A DNA stretch of 50,457 nt from Verrucomicrobiota bacterium (GTDB lineage Bacteria; Verrucomicrobiota; Verrucomicrobiia; Chthoniobacterales; UBA10450). The DNA is taken from the NCBI GenBank assembly GCA_003218945.1, contig QHPE01000162.1, positions 4,622 through 55,078 of the forward strand, read 5' to 3'. Position 1 is the first letter of the stretch. Every line of letters starts with the position of its first letter. The notes under the pieces are model-generated. The model worked only from the letters and a program-made list of their open reading frames with translations. It was not told the DNA's origin and ran no database searches. Positions 30,734 through 40,202 of the stretch are shown here, piece after piece. Made by a program: the position numbers and the translations under genes.

Positions 30734-31800
30734 ATCTTTTCTGTATCGGATTAAGTCATCACACTGCTAACGTGACGACCCGGGAGCAGTTCGCGGGCAA
30801 CGCCACGGCGGAATCGATCGCGAGCCAGGCCGGTTGCACCGAAGCGCTACTCCTGACAACGTGCAACCGTGTGGAGGTTTATGTAGTCTCAGACAAGCGG
30901 ATTTCCACCGACGAAATTGCGCGATGCCTCATGGAGAAGACAAACTGCAACCTTCACAGCTACGCCCCTCCGTTCTATCGGTACGAGGACCACAAATGCG
31001 TGCAGCATCTCTTCCGAGTCGCATCCGGGCTGGATTCGATGGTGGTCGGCGAGAGTGAGATATTTGGCCAGGCAAAGAAAGCATACGAATCAGCCAGAAC
31101 GTCGGGAGCAGTTGGTCCGTATTTGCATCGTTTGTTTCAGCGAGCGTTTCGGGTGGCGAAACAAGTGCGTACGCATACCGAAATTGCTCGCGGCGCCGTG
31201 TCCGTCGGCTCCGTTGCGGTCGAGTTAGCTCAGAGGATTTTTGGCAACCTAAGCGAGTGCAAAGTGCTTGTGCTCGGGGCCGGTGAAACCAGCGAGCGCA
31301 CGGCGCGTGCGCTTGTCTCGCGCGGGGTTATCGATCTTCGCGTCAGCAATCGCTCGCTTGGTCGCGCTCATGATCTGGCGCAGGCGGTTGGCGGCTGCGC
31401 CGTGCCGTTCGATGATTGGGCGAGGCAATGTCGCGAAATCGATATTCTGCTCACATCAACAGCCTCGGAAACGCCGCTATTGGCGCCGGACATACTCGCA
31501 CCGATGCTACGCGAGCGATTGGATCGTCCGCTTTTCATCATCGACGTCGCCGTGCCGCGCAACGTCGATCCCAGCGTGAACAAAATGGAAGGTGTTTATC
31601 TTTACGATATCGATTCGATACGCTCTGTGGCAGAGCAATCCCTCGCGTTGCGACGCCAGCAGGTCGCAGCGGCCGAGGCAATCATTGCCGATCACGTCAC
31701 CGAATTTGTCGATTCAATCTCGCGAGGGTTAGCTCGCACGTCGCACATAGCCGGGCAGGCCTCGATCGGCGAAAATCCCCTGCGCGCTTCGCAGCTGTAG
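30730..31800 (+). CDS. hemA: Glutamyl-tRNA reductase
   Basis: MNLFCIGLSHHTANVTTREQF; LLLTTCNRVEVY; VASGLDSMVVGESEIFGQAKKAY; GAGETSERTARAL; FIIDVAVPRNVDP. Confidence 0.94.
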   Translation: MNLFCIGLSHHTANVTTREQFAGNATAESIASQAGCTEALLLTTCNRVEVYVVSDKRISTDEIARCLMEKTNCNLHSYAPPFYRYEDHKCVQHLFRVASGLDSMVVGESEIFGQAKKAYESARTSGAVGPYLHRLFQRAFRVAKQVRTHTEIARGAVSVGSVAVELAQRIFGNLSECKVLVLGAGETSERTARALVSRGVIDLRVSNRSLGRAHDLAQAVGGCAVPFDDWARQCREIDILLTSTASETPLLAPDILAPMLRERLDRPLFIIDVAVPRNVDPSVNKMEGVYLYDIDSIRSVAEQSLALRRQQVAAAEAIIADHVTEFVDSISRGLARTSHIAGQASIGENPLRASQL

Positions 31801-31816
31801 CGGCGGTCTATGACCC
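31796..31816 (+). repeat. Left REP bracketing RAYT
   Basis: GTAGCGGCGGTCTATGACC, 18/21 identical in inverted orientation to the copy at 32299-32321; contains the hemA TAG and RAYT ATG. Confidence 0.75.
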
Positions 31817-32289
31817 CCGACGATCGAAAGAAGAGACTGCATCGGCTTGAGTTGATATACGTTCGATCACCTATCTACTTTGTAACCACCAGTACCTTCC
31901 ATAGGCGGAAACTTCTCGCGAGCGAGGCAACTCACGACGCCCTTGTCGAGTTCGCGGTGCAAGGTCCCACGCATGGCGCGTGGGTAGGCAACTACGTCCT
32001 GATGCCGGATCACCTACACGCATTCGTTACAACGGACGATCAGAAGATAACGCTCTCCGTTTGGATGAAGTCGCTGAAGAATTCGATCTCGAAAAATTTG
32101 AGGAGAAAAAGAGTGGTTGCGCCTCATTGGCAAAGGACTTTTTTCGATCATGTGCTTCGGAGCAATGAATCATACTCAGAAAAGCGGAATTACGTTCGCG
32201 AGAATCCGGTGCCAGCGGGCTTGGTAAAAACAGCGGTGGAGTGGCCTTTCATGGGCGAAATTTTTCGACTGGAATGCCGTTCCGACTAA
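31810..32289 (+). mobile_element. REP-associated tyrosine transposase (RAYT; Y1/HUH, IS200-like)
   Basis: IYFVTTSTFHRRKLL; GNYVLMPDHLHAFV (HUH-type HLH); WQRTFFDHVLRSNESYSEKRNYVRENPVPAGLV (catalytic Y region). Confidence 0.92.
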
Positions 32290-32298
32290 TCGTTATCG

Positions 32299-32321
32299 GC
32301 GGTCACAAACGGCCGCTACAG
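32299..32321 (-). repeat. Right REP bracketing RAYT, 8-9 nt upstream of hemC
   Basis: Reverse complement CTGTAGCGGCCGTTTGTGACCGCC. Confidence 0.75.
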
Positions 32322-32329
32322 AAGGCGCC

Positions 32330-33265
32330 ATGGCCGCTTCAAAAATCATCCTCGGCACACGCGGCAGCGAACTGGCGCGCACGCAGAGCCGGTTGGTCGA
32401 GAATGTAATTCGAAGCGCGCATTCCGATGTGGCAATCGAAATCAAAATTATCGCGACCAAAGGTGATGACGCGAAAATTGTCGACCCGTGTGCAGGCCGA
32501 AAAGGATTATTCACTGCGAACATCGAAAGAGCTCTACTTACAGAGGAAGTAGATGTTGCGGTCCACAGCGCAAAGGATCTGCCGAGCGAACCGAGCATGG
32601 GAGCTAAAATCGCGGCGGTCCTTCCCCGAGCACCGATCGATGACATGCTAGTGTCCAAACACCGGCGCGGTCTGGCCTGTCTCCCTGGCGCCGCCATCGT
32701 CGCGACCGGCAGCGTACGAAGGAAACACCAGCTGCACTGGCAACGCGCAGACCTCAACGTCATTGATCTTCGCGGTAACGTGCCGACACGGTTGCGAAAA
32801 CTCGCGCAGAACAACTGGGATGCGATCGTTCTGGCTCGCGCCGGACTGGAGCGTCTGGGCTTTTTACGGACGCACACGGAAATCGACTTTGAAGGTCGGC
32901 AATTTTTTCTTGAAGTCCTTCCCCACAGAATTTTTTTACCCGCAGGTGGTCAGGGCATAATTGCTCTCCAAATTCGAGCTAATGATCAAAGCACACGCGC
33001 GCTTCTCGATCCGGTAAACGACCGCGACACGTTGCTTTGTCTGGAGGCAGAGCGAGAATTTCTTCATGGGCTCCAAGGTGATTGCAATTTTCCAGTCGGC
33101 GTGCTGGCGACGATCAGCGACGGCAAGATGAAGATGCGCGGGCAACTCTTCGAAGCTGGATCACAAGCGCCGCGAGAAGCTGAAGTGGTCGGCTCCTTCG
33201 ATGCAGGCGAGACATTAGCGGCACAATTGTTGCGAATGATCAGGCAAGACCGCGGACAAGGGTAA
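32330..33265 (+). CDS. hemC: Porphobilinogen deaminase
   Basis: ILGTRGSELARTQSRLVEN; VHSAKDLPSE; GSVRRKHQL; LRGNVPTRLRKL; AGGQGIIALQIR. Confidence 0.95.
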   Translation: MAASKIILGTRGSELARTQSRLVENVIRSAHSDVAIEIKIIATKGDDAKIVDPCAGRKGLFTANIERALLTEEVDVAVHSAKDLPSEPSMGAKIAAVLPRAPIDDMLVSKHRRGLACLPGAAIVATGSVRRKHQLHWQRADLNVIDLRGNVPTRLRKLAQNNWDAIVLARAGLERLGFLRTHTEIDFEGRQFFLEVLPHRIFLPAGGQGIIALQIRANDQSTRALLDPVNDRDTLLCLEAEREFLHGLQGDCNFPVGVLATISDGKMKMRGQLFEAGSQAPREAEVVGSFDAGETLAAQLLRMIRQDRGQG

Positions 33266-33270
33266 GAGCA

Positions 33271-34791
33271 ATGGCCAACACCGCGAACAATGATGGAACG
33301 GTTTATCTGGTTGGTGCCGGACCAGGGGACCTCGGTTTGGTGACGTTACGCGCAAAGGAGTGCATCGAGAACGCGGACGTGCTCGTTTACGACCATCTGG
33401 CAAATCCGGACATGCTCGGCTGGGCTCGAGACAATGCTGAAATCATCTATGCCGGGAAACAACCTGGCGAAAGTCGGACTCAGCAGGAAATTAATGCTCT
33501 GCTAATCGATAAAGCGCGCGAAGGAAAAATAGTAGTCCGGTTAAAAGGCGGCGATCCATTTGTGTTTGGCCGAGGCGCGGAAGAAGCGCAGGAGATCGCG
33601 AATGCGGGAATACCGTTTGAAATTGTCCCGGGGGTCACTTCAGCCATCGCAGGGCCGGCGTACGCAGGCATCCCGTTGACGCACCGGGCGCATAACTCCC
33701 ATGTGACATTCTTTACCGGCCATGAAGACCCAGCGAAGACAGAAAGCGCCATCGATTATGCTGCGTTGGCAAAGCTCGGCGGCACGCAAGTCATGCTAAT
33801 GGGTATGGAGCGACTTGGAGCGGTTACCGGCGAAATGTTGAAGCATGGTGTTCGTGGCGATCTACCGGTTGCGCTAGTTTGCCGGGCCACAACGGGTCAG
33901 CAGGAAACACTTACGGGCACGGTCTCAGATATCGCCCAAAAAGCTTTGGCAAAAGGTTTTGAACCGCCGGCAGTAGCTGTGTTTGGCGGTGTTGTCTCGT
34001 TGCGGGGCAATCTCAACTGGTACGAGAAACGCCCGCTCTTGGGAAAAAGAATTGTCGTGACGCGAACACGCAAGCAGGCGAGCGTGTTGAGTAACAAACT
34101 CCGCGCGCTTGGCGCGCATGTTATCGAATTACCCACGATCCGGCTCGAGGCGCCCAGCAACTTGCGCGAATTCGCGGAGTTGGTGCAAGACGCCCACGGC
34201 TACGACTGGATCGTGTTCACGAGCGTGAATGGCGTCGAAGCGTTTTTCGATATTTTCTTCAAGCTTTACGACGACGCCCGTGAGATCGGCGGCGTGCGTA
34301 TCGCTGCCATCGGACCAGCGACAGCGCAACGGGTCAAAGATTTTCACCTGCATGTCGACCTTCAGCCGGAAGAATTCGTGGCGGAAGCAGTGGTGCGCGA
34401 ATTCAAAAAACAGGGAAGCATGGAAAATGAGCGCATCCTCGTCGTGCACGCGGAGAAGGCACGAGACGTTTTGCCCAAAGAACTCTCGGTCGCAGGCGCG
34501 ATCGTGGACGAAGCGTTCGCATATCGGACAGTGCCCGAGGCGCGCGATACCAGCGGCGCGCGTCGGCAACTGGCGGAGCACGGGGCCGACTTGATCACAT
34601 TCACCAGTTCGTCCACCGTAGAAAATTTCCTTGCGCTCGGCCTGCCGTGGCCAAAAGGAATGCGCATCGCCAGCATCGGCCCGATCACGTCAAAGACTGT
34701 GCGTGATCAAGGACTTATCGTCGATATCGAGGCGCGCCGGCACGATATTGACGGGTTAGTACAGGCGATCAGGGAGCTATTTGCTCGTTGA
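33271..34791 (+). CDS. Uroporphyrinogen-III C-methyltransferase / uroporphyrinogen-III synthase fusion
   Basis: N-terminal SUMT (VYLVGAGPGDLGLVTLRAKE; RLKGGDPFVFGRGAEEA) and C-terminal HemD (VTRTRKQASVLSNKLRALGAHVIELPTI...FTSSSTVENFLAL). Confidence 0.93.
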   Translation: MANTANNDGTVYLVGAGPGDLGLVTLRAKECIENADVLVYDHLANPDMLGWARDNAEIIYAGKQPGESRTQQEINALLIDKAREGKIVVRLKGGDPFVFGRGAEEAQEIANAGIPFEIVPGVTSAIAGPAYAGIPLTHRAHNSHVTFFTGHEDPAKTESAIDYAALAKLGGTQVMLMGMERLGAVTGEMLKHGVRGDLPVALVCRATTGQQETLTGTVSDIAQKALAKGFEPPAVAVFGGVVSLRGNLNWYEKRPLLGKRIVVTRTRKQASVLSNKLRALGAHVIELPTIRLEAPSNLREFAELVQDAHGYDWIVFTSVNGVEAFFDIFFKLYDDAREIGGVRIAAIGPATAQRVKDFHLHVDLQPEEFVAEAVVREFKKQGSMENERILVVHAEKARDVLPKELSVAGAIVDEAFAYRTVPEARDTSGARRQLAEHGADLITFTSSSTVENFLALGLPWPKGMRIASIGPITSKTVRDQGLIVDIEARRHDIDGLVQAIRELFAR

Positions 34792-34792
34792 A

Positions 34793-34866
34793 TCGTTAAT
34801 ACAGTTTGGTCGTTACAACATTTCCAAATCTAGCTCTGTGTAACCGTTGTAACTTTTGTAACTGTC
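34793..34866. repeat. GTTACAAC/GTTGTAAC short-period repeat between convergent genes
   Basis: CGTTACAACATTT...GTGTAACCGTTGTAACTTTTGTAACTG. Confidence 0.55.
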
Positions 34867-35064
34867 TCAGGCGTTGAATCGGAATTTCATTCGGGCGCGC
34901 TTGGCATTGGCTCTCGCCTTGCGGCGATGCTTTTGCGAAGGCGTCTCGAAGGCGCGCAAGCGCCGGACTTCGTCGAGAATGCCCTCGGAGTCCAGCTTGT
35001 TTTTCAGCCGTTTCAATGCGCGGTCGACCGGTTCACCTTTGCGCACAATCACTTCTGGCATCAA
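34867..35064 (-). CDS. rpsU: 30S ribosomal protein S21
   Basis: MPEVIVRKGEPVDRALKRLKNKLDSEGILDEVRRLRAFETPSQKHRRKARANAKR. Confidence 0.95.
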   Translation of the reverse strand: MMPEVIVRKGEPVDRALKRLKNKLDSEGILDEVRRLRAFETPSQKHRRKARANAKRARMKFRFNA

Positions 35065-35323
35065 TAATCACTCCCCTCGCTTTAGAAAATACTGTAAATC
35101 GGGTGACCGGGAGAGTACTCGGCGGAGCCCTGCCCGTCAAATCTGCCCGAAACAGCTCTTTTGACGTTGATTCCGTGTAAATTTTCCACACGTTGGCCAC
35201 CGTCACATCGCTGCCCAAGAACCTCTGCAGCGCATTCGCGATTGTGTTTAAGTCTGTTTGCATAAAAAATCACAATCGCTTGCTGTTGACGTTCAAATGA
35301 GGCTTGGAAGATAAATTTTCATC

Positions 35324-37818
35324 ATGCAGGACGCACTTACGCCAATGATGCAGCAGTACCAGCGACTGCGGAAAAGCATTCCGCCCGATACGCTGTTGCT
35401 GTTTCGGCTCGGCGATTTTTACGAGATGTTTTTCGACGACGCGAAAGAAGCATCGACGCTCCTGAACGTAGCGTTGACCAAGCGCAACGGCGTGCCGATG
35501 TGCGGCGTCCCCTATCATGCGGCCCACGGGTACATTCGCAAACTGATCAAGGCGGGTCGGCGCGTCGCCATTTGTGATCAGATGAGTGAGCCACAACGCG
35601 GCCGAAAAATTGTCGATCGCGAAGTCACTCAGATCATCAGCGCCGGAACGGTAAGCGAATTAAGCTGGCTTGATGCCAAGCGCGCGAATTATCTCGGCGC
35701 TGTCTATGCGGATGCCGGTGTGTTCGGTTTTGCGTATACCGATCTAAGTACTGGCGAGTTTCGATTAACCCAGGCGCAGGATCGAGAATCGCTGCTGGAC
35801 CAGCTCGCGCGGGTTTCGCCCGCTGAATTGCTGATTAGCTCGGAACAGAAGCCGCAGATCGGCGAACTCTATCACGCCCTCGAATACGACAGCTACGCGT
35901 TTTTGCTGGAACAGGCAAGCTTCACATTGCGCGAACATTTCAAGGTCCAATCGCTCGACGGCTTTGGTTGCGTCCAGATGCCTGCCGCTGTGTCTGCAGC
36001 GGGGGCTATCGTGCATTACTTGAAGCATCAACTGCGACGGAAAATCGAGCACGTCACCTCTTTACGCTGTGATGCACCCGCGGATTACGTCCTGCTCGAC
36101 TCCGCCACGCAAGCCAACCTTGAACTGGTCGAGTCGCGCGACGCGCGAGATGCGAGCCTCCTTTCCGTTCTTGATCGGACGGAGACATCGATGGGCGCCC
36201 GAAAACTGCGCACATGGATTCTGCAGCCTTTGCGTGATGTCGCGGAGTTGCAGCGACGCCAGCAAATGATCGCCGATCTTTTGCAGGAGCCGGATTTGCT
36301 CGCGTCGATTCGGGTAGAATTAAAATCGATCCGGGACATCGAGCGCTCCGGTGGACGATTGAGTCAGGCCTCTGGGAACGCGCGCGACCTCGTGGCACTG
36401 AAAACTTCTCTCGAACAAGTCCCGAAACTGAAAAGCGAATTACAAAAACTGATCGATCGAATTGAGTTTGGCGCGAACCCTGTTGAGGCAGCCGTGTCGG
36501 CTGCAAACCAGCCACAGCAGGCGGTACGCCTGCCACTACTGCTTCAGGGCGAAATCCGTGAACTGCCTGCGCTGGCCGAGAAACTCACACGTGCTTTGGC
36601 CGATGCCCCCCCACTCACCGTGAAAGAGGGCGGTATTTTCTGCGACGGATATGACCGCGATCTTGACGCGCTGCGCCAGGCGTCGCGCGACGGGAAAAAT
36701 TGGATCAGCCATTTACAGGAGCGCGAGATCGCAGCGACGGGCATCAAATCGCTCAAGGTCCGTTACAACTCCGTGTTCGGTTATTTCATCGAAGTCACGA
36801 AATCGAATCTCCCAAATGTGCCCGCCCACTATACGCGGAAGCAAACGACCGCGGGCGGTGAGCGATTCATCACGCCGGAGTTAAAGGAGATAGAGGCAAA
36901 GATCCTTGGCGCTAACGAACGCGCCCAGAATCTCGAGTACCAATTGTTCCAGAAATTGCGCGACGAAACCCTGCGCGAGATCGAGGCAATCCAGAAAACC
37001 GCAGAGGCAATCGCGGTGCTCGATGTGCTCTGCGCGCTCGCCGAGACGGCTCGACTGTTTCGCTATTGTCGGCCGGAATTGAACGATTCGCTCCGGCTCG
37101 TCATCAAAGATGGGCGCCATCCTGTGCTCGATCAAAATCTTATCGATGAAAAGTTTGTGCCTAACGACACGGAGCTCGATGGCGAAACTATTCGCATGGC
37201 CATCGTGACCGGACCGAACATGGCCGGCAAATCGACTTACATCCGGCAGGTCGCGCTCATTGTGTTGATGGCCCAAATCGGCAGTTTTCTCCCAGCGGAA
37301 AGCGCAGAGGTCGGATTGGTCGATCGTATTTTCACCCGGGTCGGCGCCAGCGACGATCTGGCCCGAACATCATCAATAACGCCACTGATCATTCGTTAGT
37401 CATTCTCGACGAGATCGGCCGCGGCACGTCCACCTTCGACGGGCTCTCCATCGCATGGAGCGTCGCCGAGTTTCTATACGACAAGATCAAAGCGCGCACT
37501 CTGTTTGCCACGCATTATCACGAACTGACAAAGCTCGCCGCGGACCGCAAAGGCGTCTGCAACCTGAACGTTGCAGTACGGGAATGGAATGAGCAGATCA
37601 TTTTTTTGCGCAAGATCATCCCCGGCGGGGCGGACAAAAGCTACGGCATCCAAGTCGCGCGGCTCGCGGGACTGCCAAAGGAAATCCTCGATCGTGCCAA
37701 AGAAATTCTCGCGCACCTGGAGAGTTCCAGTCGCGCAACTACGGAGCCAAAATCGCGCGGTAGGAAGTCGATCATAGTGATGCCCGAAGCACACAAGCCG
37801 CAGCTGGATTTATTGTAA
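35324..37818 (+). pseudogene. mutS: DNA mismatch repair protein MutS, frame-disrupted at 37365/37366
   Basis: ORF 35324..37399 is MutS ([58 protein letters not shown]) to ASDDLAR; the rest continues from 37366 in another frame ([37 protein letters not shown]...THYHEL). Confidence 0.92.
36487..36540. repeat. REPIN-like hairpin pair in frame inside mutS
   Basis: GCAGCCG-TGT-CGGCTGC and GCAGGCG-GTA-CGCCTGC-CACTAC, both with perfect 7-bp stems. Confidence 0.7.
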
Positions 37819-37904
37819 ACGATATTCTTCGCGGCACTCAAATTCAGCAATTGCCGCTTGAGCGCTGACGCGCGAGCCCATTTGTGATAAGCTCGCCCGC
37901 AAAC

Positions 37905-39320
37905 ATGGCAGTCAAAACCGAGAAGGACTTGAGCCAGGGCTTGCGAGCGCTGTGGTTGAAGGCGATGGCCGCCATCGAGCTACAAAATTTCGGTTACGCG
38001 ATTTCGCTTCTACAGGAACTCCTGAAGCAGGAGCCAGAGTTCCTCACCGGCCGCCAACTATTGCGACGCGCAGAAGTCACGAAAGGCAAATCGGCTAAGA
38101 AAAGTTTTTTTAACATCTCGACCGCACCGATCGGGGTGATGAAGGCGCAGCGGGAAATGAAAACGGACCCAAAACGAGCTGTGGAAATGCTGGAGGATGT
38201 ACTGGAAATGGAACCTTACAATCGACAGGCAAATCTGCTTTTAAAGGAAGCCGCTGTGGCGGCGGGTTGGCCCGAAATCGGAGTTTTCGCTCTGCGGAGT
38301 TTACTCGAAGAACACCCCCGCGACGTGAAAGTGCTGCATGAACTGGGAGGCTTGTACCATCAACTTGGCGACTACGAAAATGAAGTGGAAGTTTACAATC
38401 AAATCACCGCGACCAACCCACTTGACGCGCAGGCGCTTCGCCTTGGCAAAGACGCGTTAGCGCGAGCTTCGATGAAAAGAGGCGGTTGGACGGAAGCGGA
38501 AAGCTATCGCGACCTGATCAAGGACAAGGATGAAGCAATTTCCCTCGAGCAACAGAGCCGTATCCGGCTTACTGGCGAAGCCATCGACCAACAAATTGCC
38601 GAAGCTTATGCCCGTCACCAAGCTGAGCCAGAAAGTCTGGACTTCGCACAGCGGCTCGGCGCGTTGAACGAAAAAAAGGAGGATTTTGAGGCAGCAATTC
38701 GCTGGTATCAATACGCTGCCGATCTGACCAAGGGTCTGGACACGGGATTGCTGCGAAAGATTTCCGATCTAAAAATCAAGTGCCTCGAACGCGAAATTGC
38801 CGCGCACGAAGAATTTCTGTCGGCGCACAGTCCGACCGACAAATTGTACGCGGAAAAATCTGAGCAACTACGCGCAGCTAAAACCAACCGCGCACAAATC
38901 CACATCGCCGATGCACAGGAACGGGTGGCGCGGAATCCAACCGATCTACAGTTGCGATTTGAACTCGGTGAGAGCTTTTTCAACGCCGGCCGTTTTCGTG
39001 ACGCTGTGCCGGAGTTGCAACGCGCACGGCAAAATCCGCACGCGCGGTTGAAAGCGATGAACCTGCTGGGTTGCTGTTATGGCGAGCTTGGCATGCTGGA
39101 TCTTGCAATGAAGCAACTGGAGGAAGCGTCGCAGGAAATTGTGTCCATGGACGCAATGAAGAAGGATATCCTATACAATCTGGGCATCGTCTACGAGCGA
39201 AGGAATGAGACGGAAAAATCGCTCGCCTGTATGAAGCAGATTTACGAAGTCGATTACGGCTACCGGGACGTGGCAGGTCGAGTCGAAAGCTCGTACGAAC
39301 GGGATGTCTCCGGACCTTAG
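37905..39320 (+). CDS. Tetratricopeptide repeat protein
   Basis: Repeated TPR-like helices (PKRAVEMLEDVLEMEPYNRQANLLLKEAAVAAG...VLHELGGLYHQLGDYENEVEVYNQITATNPLDAQALR). Confidence 0.85.
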   Translation: MAVKTEKDLSQGLRALWLKAMAAIELQNFGYAISLLQELLKQEPEFLTGRQLLRRAEVTKGKSAKKSFFNISTAPIGVMKAQREMKTDPKRAVEMLEDVLEMEPYNRQANLLLKEAAVAAGWPEIGVFALRSLLEEHPRDVKVLHELGGLYHQLGDYENEVEVYNQITATNPLDAQALRLGKDALARASMKRGGWTEAESYRDLIKDKDEAISLEQQSRIRLTGEAIDQQIAEAYARHQAEPESLDFAQRLGALNEKKEDFEAAIRWYQYAADLTKGLDTGLLRKISDLKIKCLEREIAAHEEFLSAHSPTDKLYAEKSEQLRAAKTNRAQIHIADAQERVARNPTDLQLRFELGESFFNAGRFRDAVPELQRARQNPHARLKAMNLLGCCYGELGMLDLAMKQLEEASQEIVSMDAMKKDILYNLGIVYERRNETEKSLACMKQIYEVDYGYRDVAGRVESSYERDVSGP

Positions 39321-39423
39321 GCTTGCACGGCACCAGGCGTAATTCTTTCGCGTCCAACCGACCGACCGCTTTCGATTCTTAGTTAGGCCGGGAGGATCTC
39401 GGCACCTCTAACCAAAGAAAACC

Positions 39424-39939
39424 ATGAAAACCGAAATCCGAATTGTTCCGCAGTTGTTTATTCTTGCTCTGGTAATCGGGGCTATGAGCCTGGCCGGAGT
39501 GGTAAAGGCCGAAACGACGCCAACCGGTCAGAGTTCGTCGTTAAGTGAAAAAGACAGAACTTTCATGAAGAAGGCCGCAAAAGGCGGAACGATGGAAGTC
39601 GCGATGGGAAACGTGGCTGAAAAGAATGGGCAGAGTGACGACGTGAAATCATTCGGTAAACGAATGGTCACTGATCACACCAAAGCCAATGACGAGCTCA
39701 AGTCCATTGCCTCCCAAAAAGGCGTGCAGCTCCCCGCGAAAGAGCCAAAGCTCAAATGGACTTCAGACAAGGCTTACATCGACATGATGGTTAAGGACCA
39801 TGAAAAGGATCTGGCTGAGTTCAAAGAGGAGGCCAGCAGTGGGAGCGATCCCGATGTGAAGAAGTTTGCGGATGACACGGCCAAAGTGGTCCAGGAGCAT
39901 CTGGACCTTGCCAAAGAGATTCAAGGAAAGCTCAAATGA
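39424..39939 (+). CDS. DUF4142 family exported protein
   Basis: Signal peptide; KDRTFMKKAAKGGTMEVAMGNVAEKNGQSDDVKSFGKRMVTDHTKANDELK. Confidence 0.9.
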   Translation: MKTEIRIVPQLFILALVIGAMSLAGVVKAETTPTGQSSSLSEKDRTFMKKAAKGGTMEVAMGNVAEKNGQSDDVKSFGKRMVTDHTKANDELKSIASQKGVQLPAKEPKLKWTSDKAYIDMMVKDHEKDLAEFKEEASSGSDPDVKKFADDTAKVVQEHLDLAKEIQGKLK

Positions 39940-40202
39940 CATGACGACCCAGACCGACGGAACACGCTGACAAAGTGCTTGCCCTGTTCGACTTCGTTCG
40001 GAATCAATATTTCGAGCGAATTCGAGGCTCCAAGAGAGCGAAAGAAGGCCGCGCGGTCAGGCTTTCCATTCCGTTACGGACACGTGAGCTACACTCCACG
40101 GACCGCTTTGACTAGCGCTCGGGATAACCCCGCGGATCCATCGCTCTGAAAAAAGCGGGTAGAAGTCTCCGTGAGTGGTTCTGAAAACGGACCTGGTCGA
40201 GC

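Noticed and set aside
30730-31800. hemA considered truncated by the RAYT insertion
   Set aside because: At 356 aa it is short, but catalytic and NADP-binding parts are complete and GluTR C-termini vary; truncation cannot be shown without orthologs.
35033-35263. 76-aa minus ORF (MQTDLNTIANALQRFLGSDVTVANVWKIY...) upstream of and overlapping rpsU
   Set aside because: The first part looks protein-like but it overlaps the rpsU start and has no recognised family; not enough support to call it coding.
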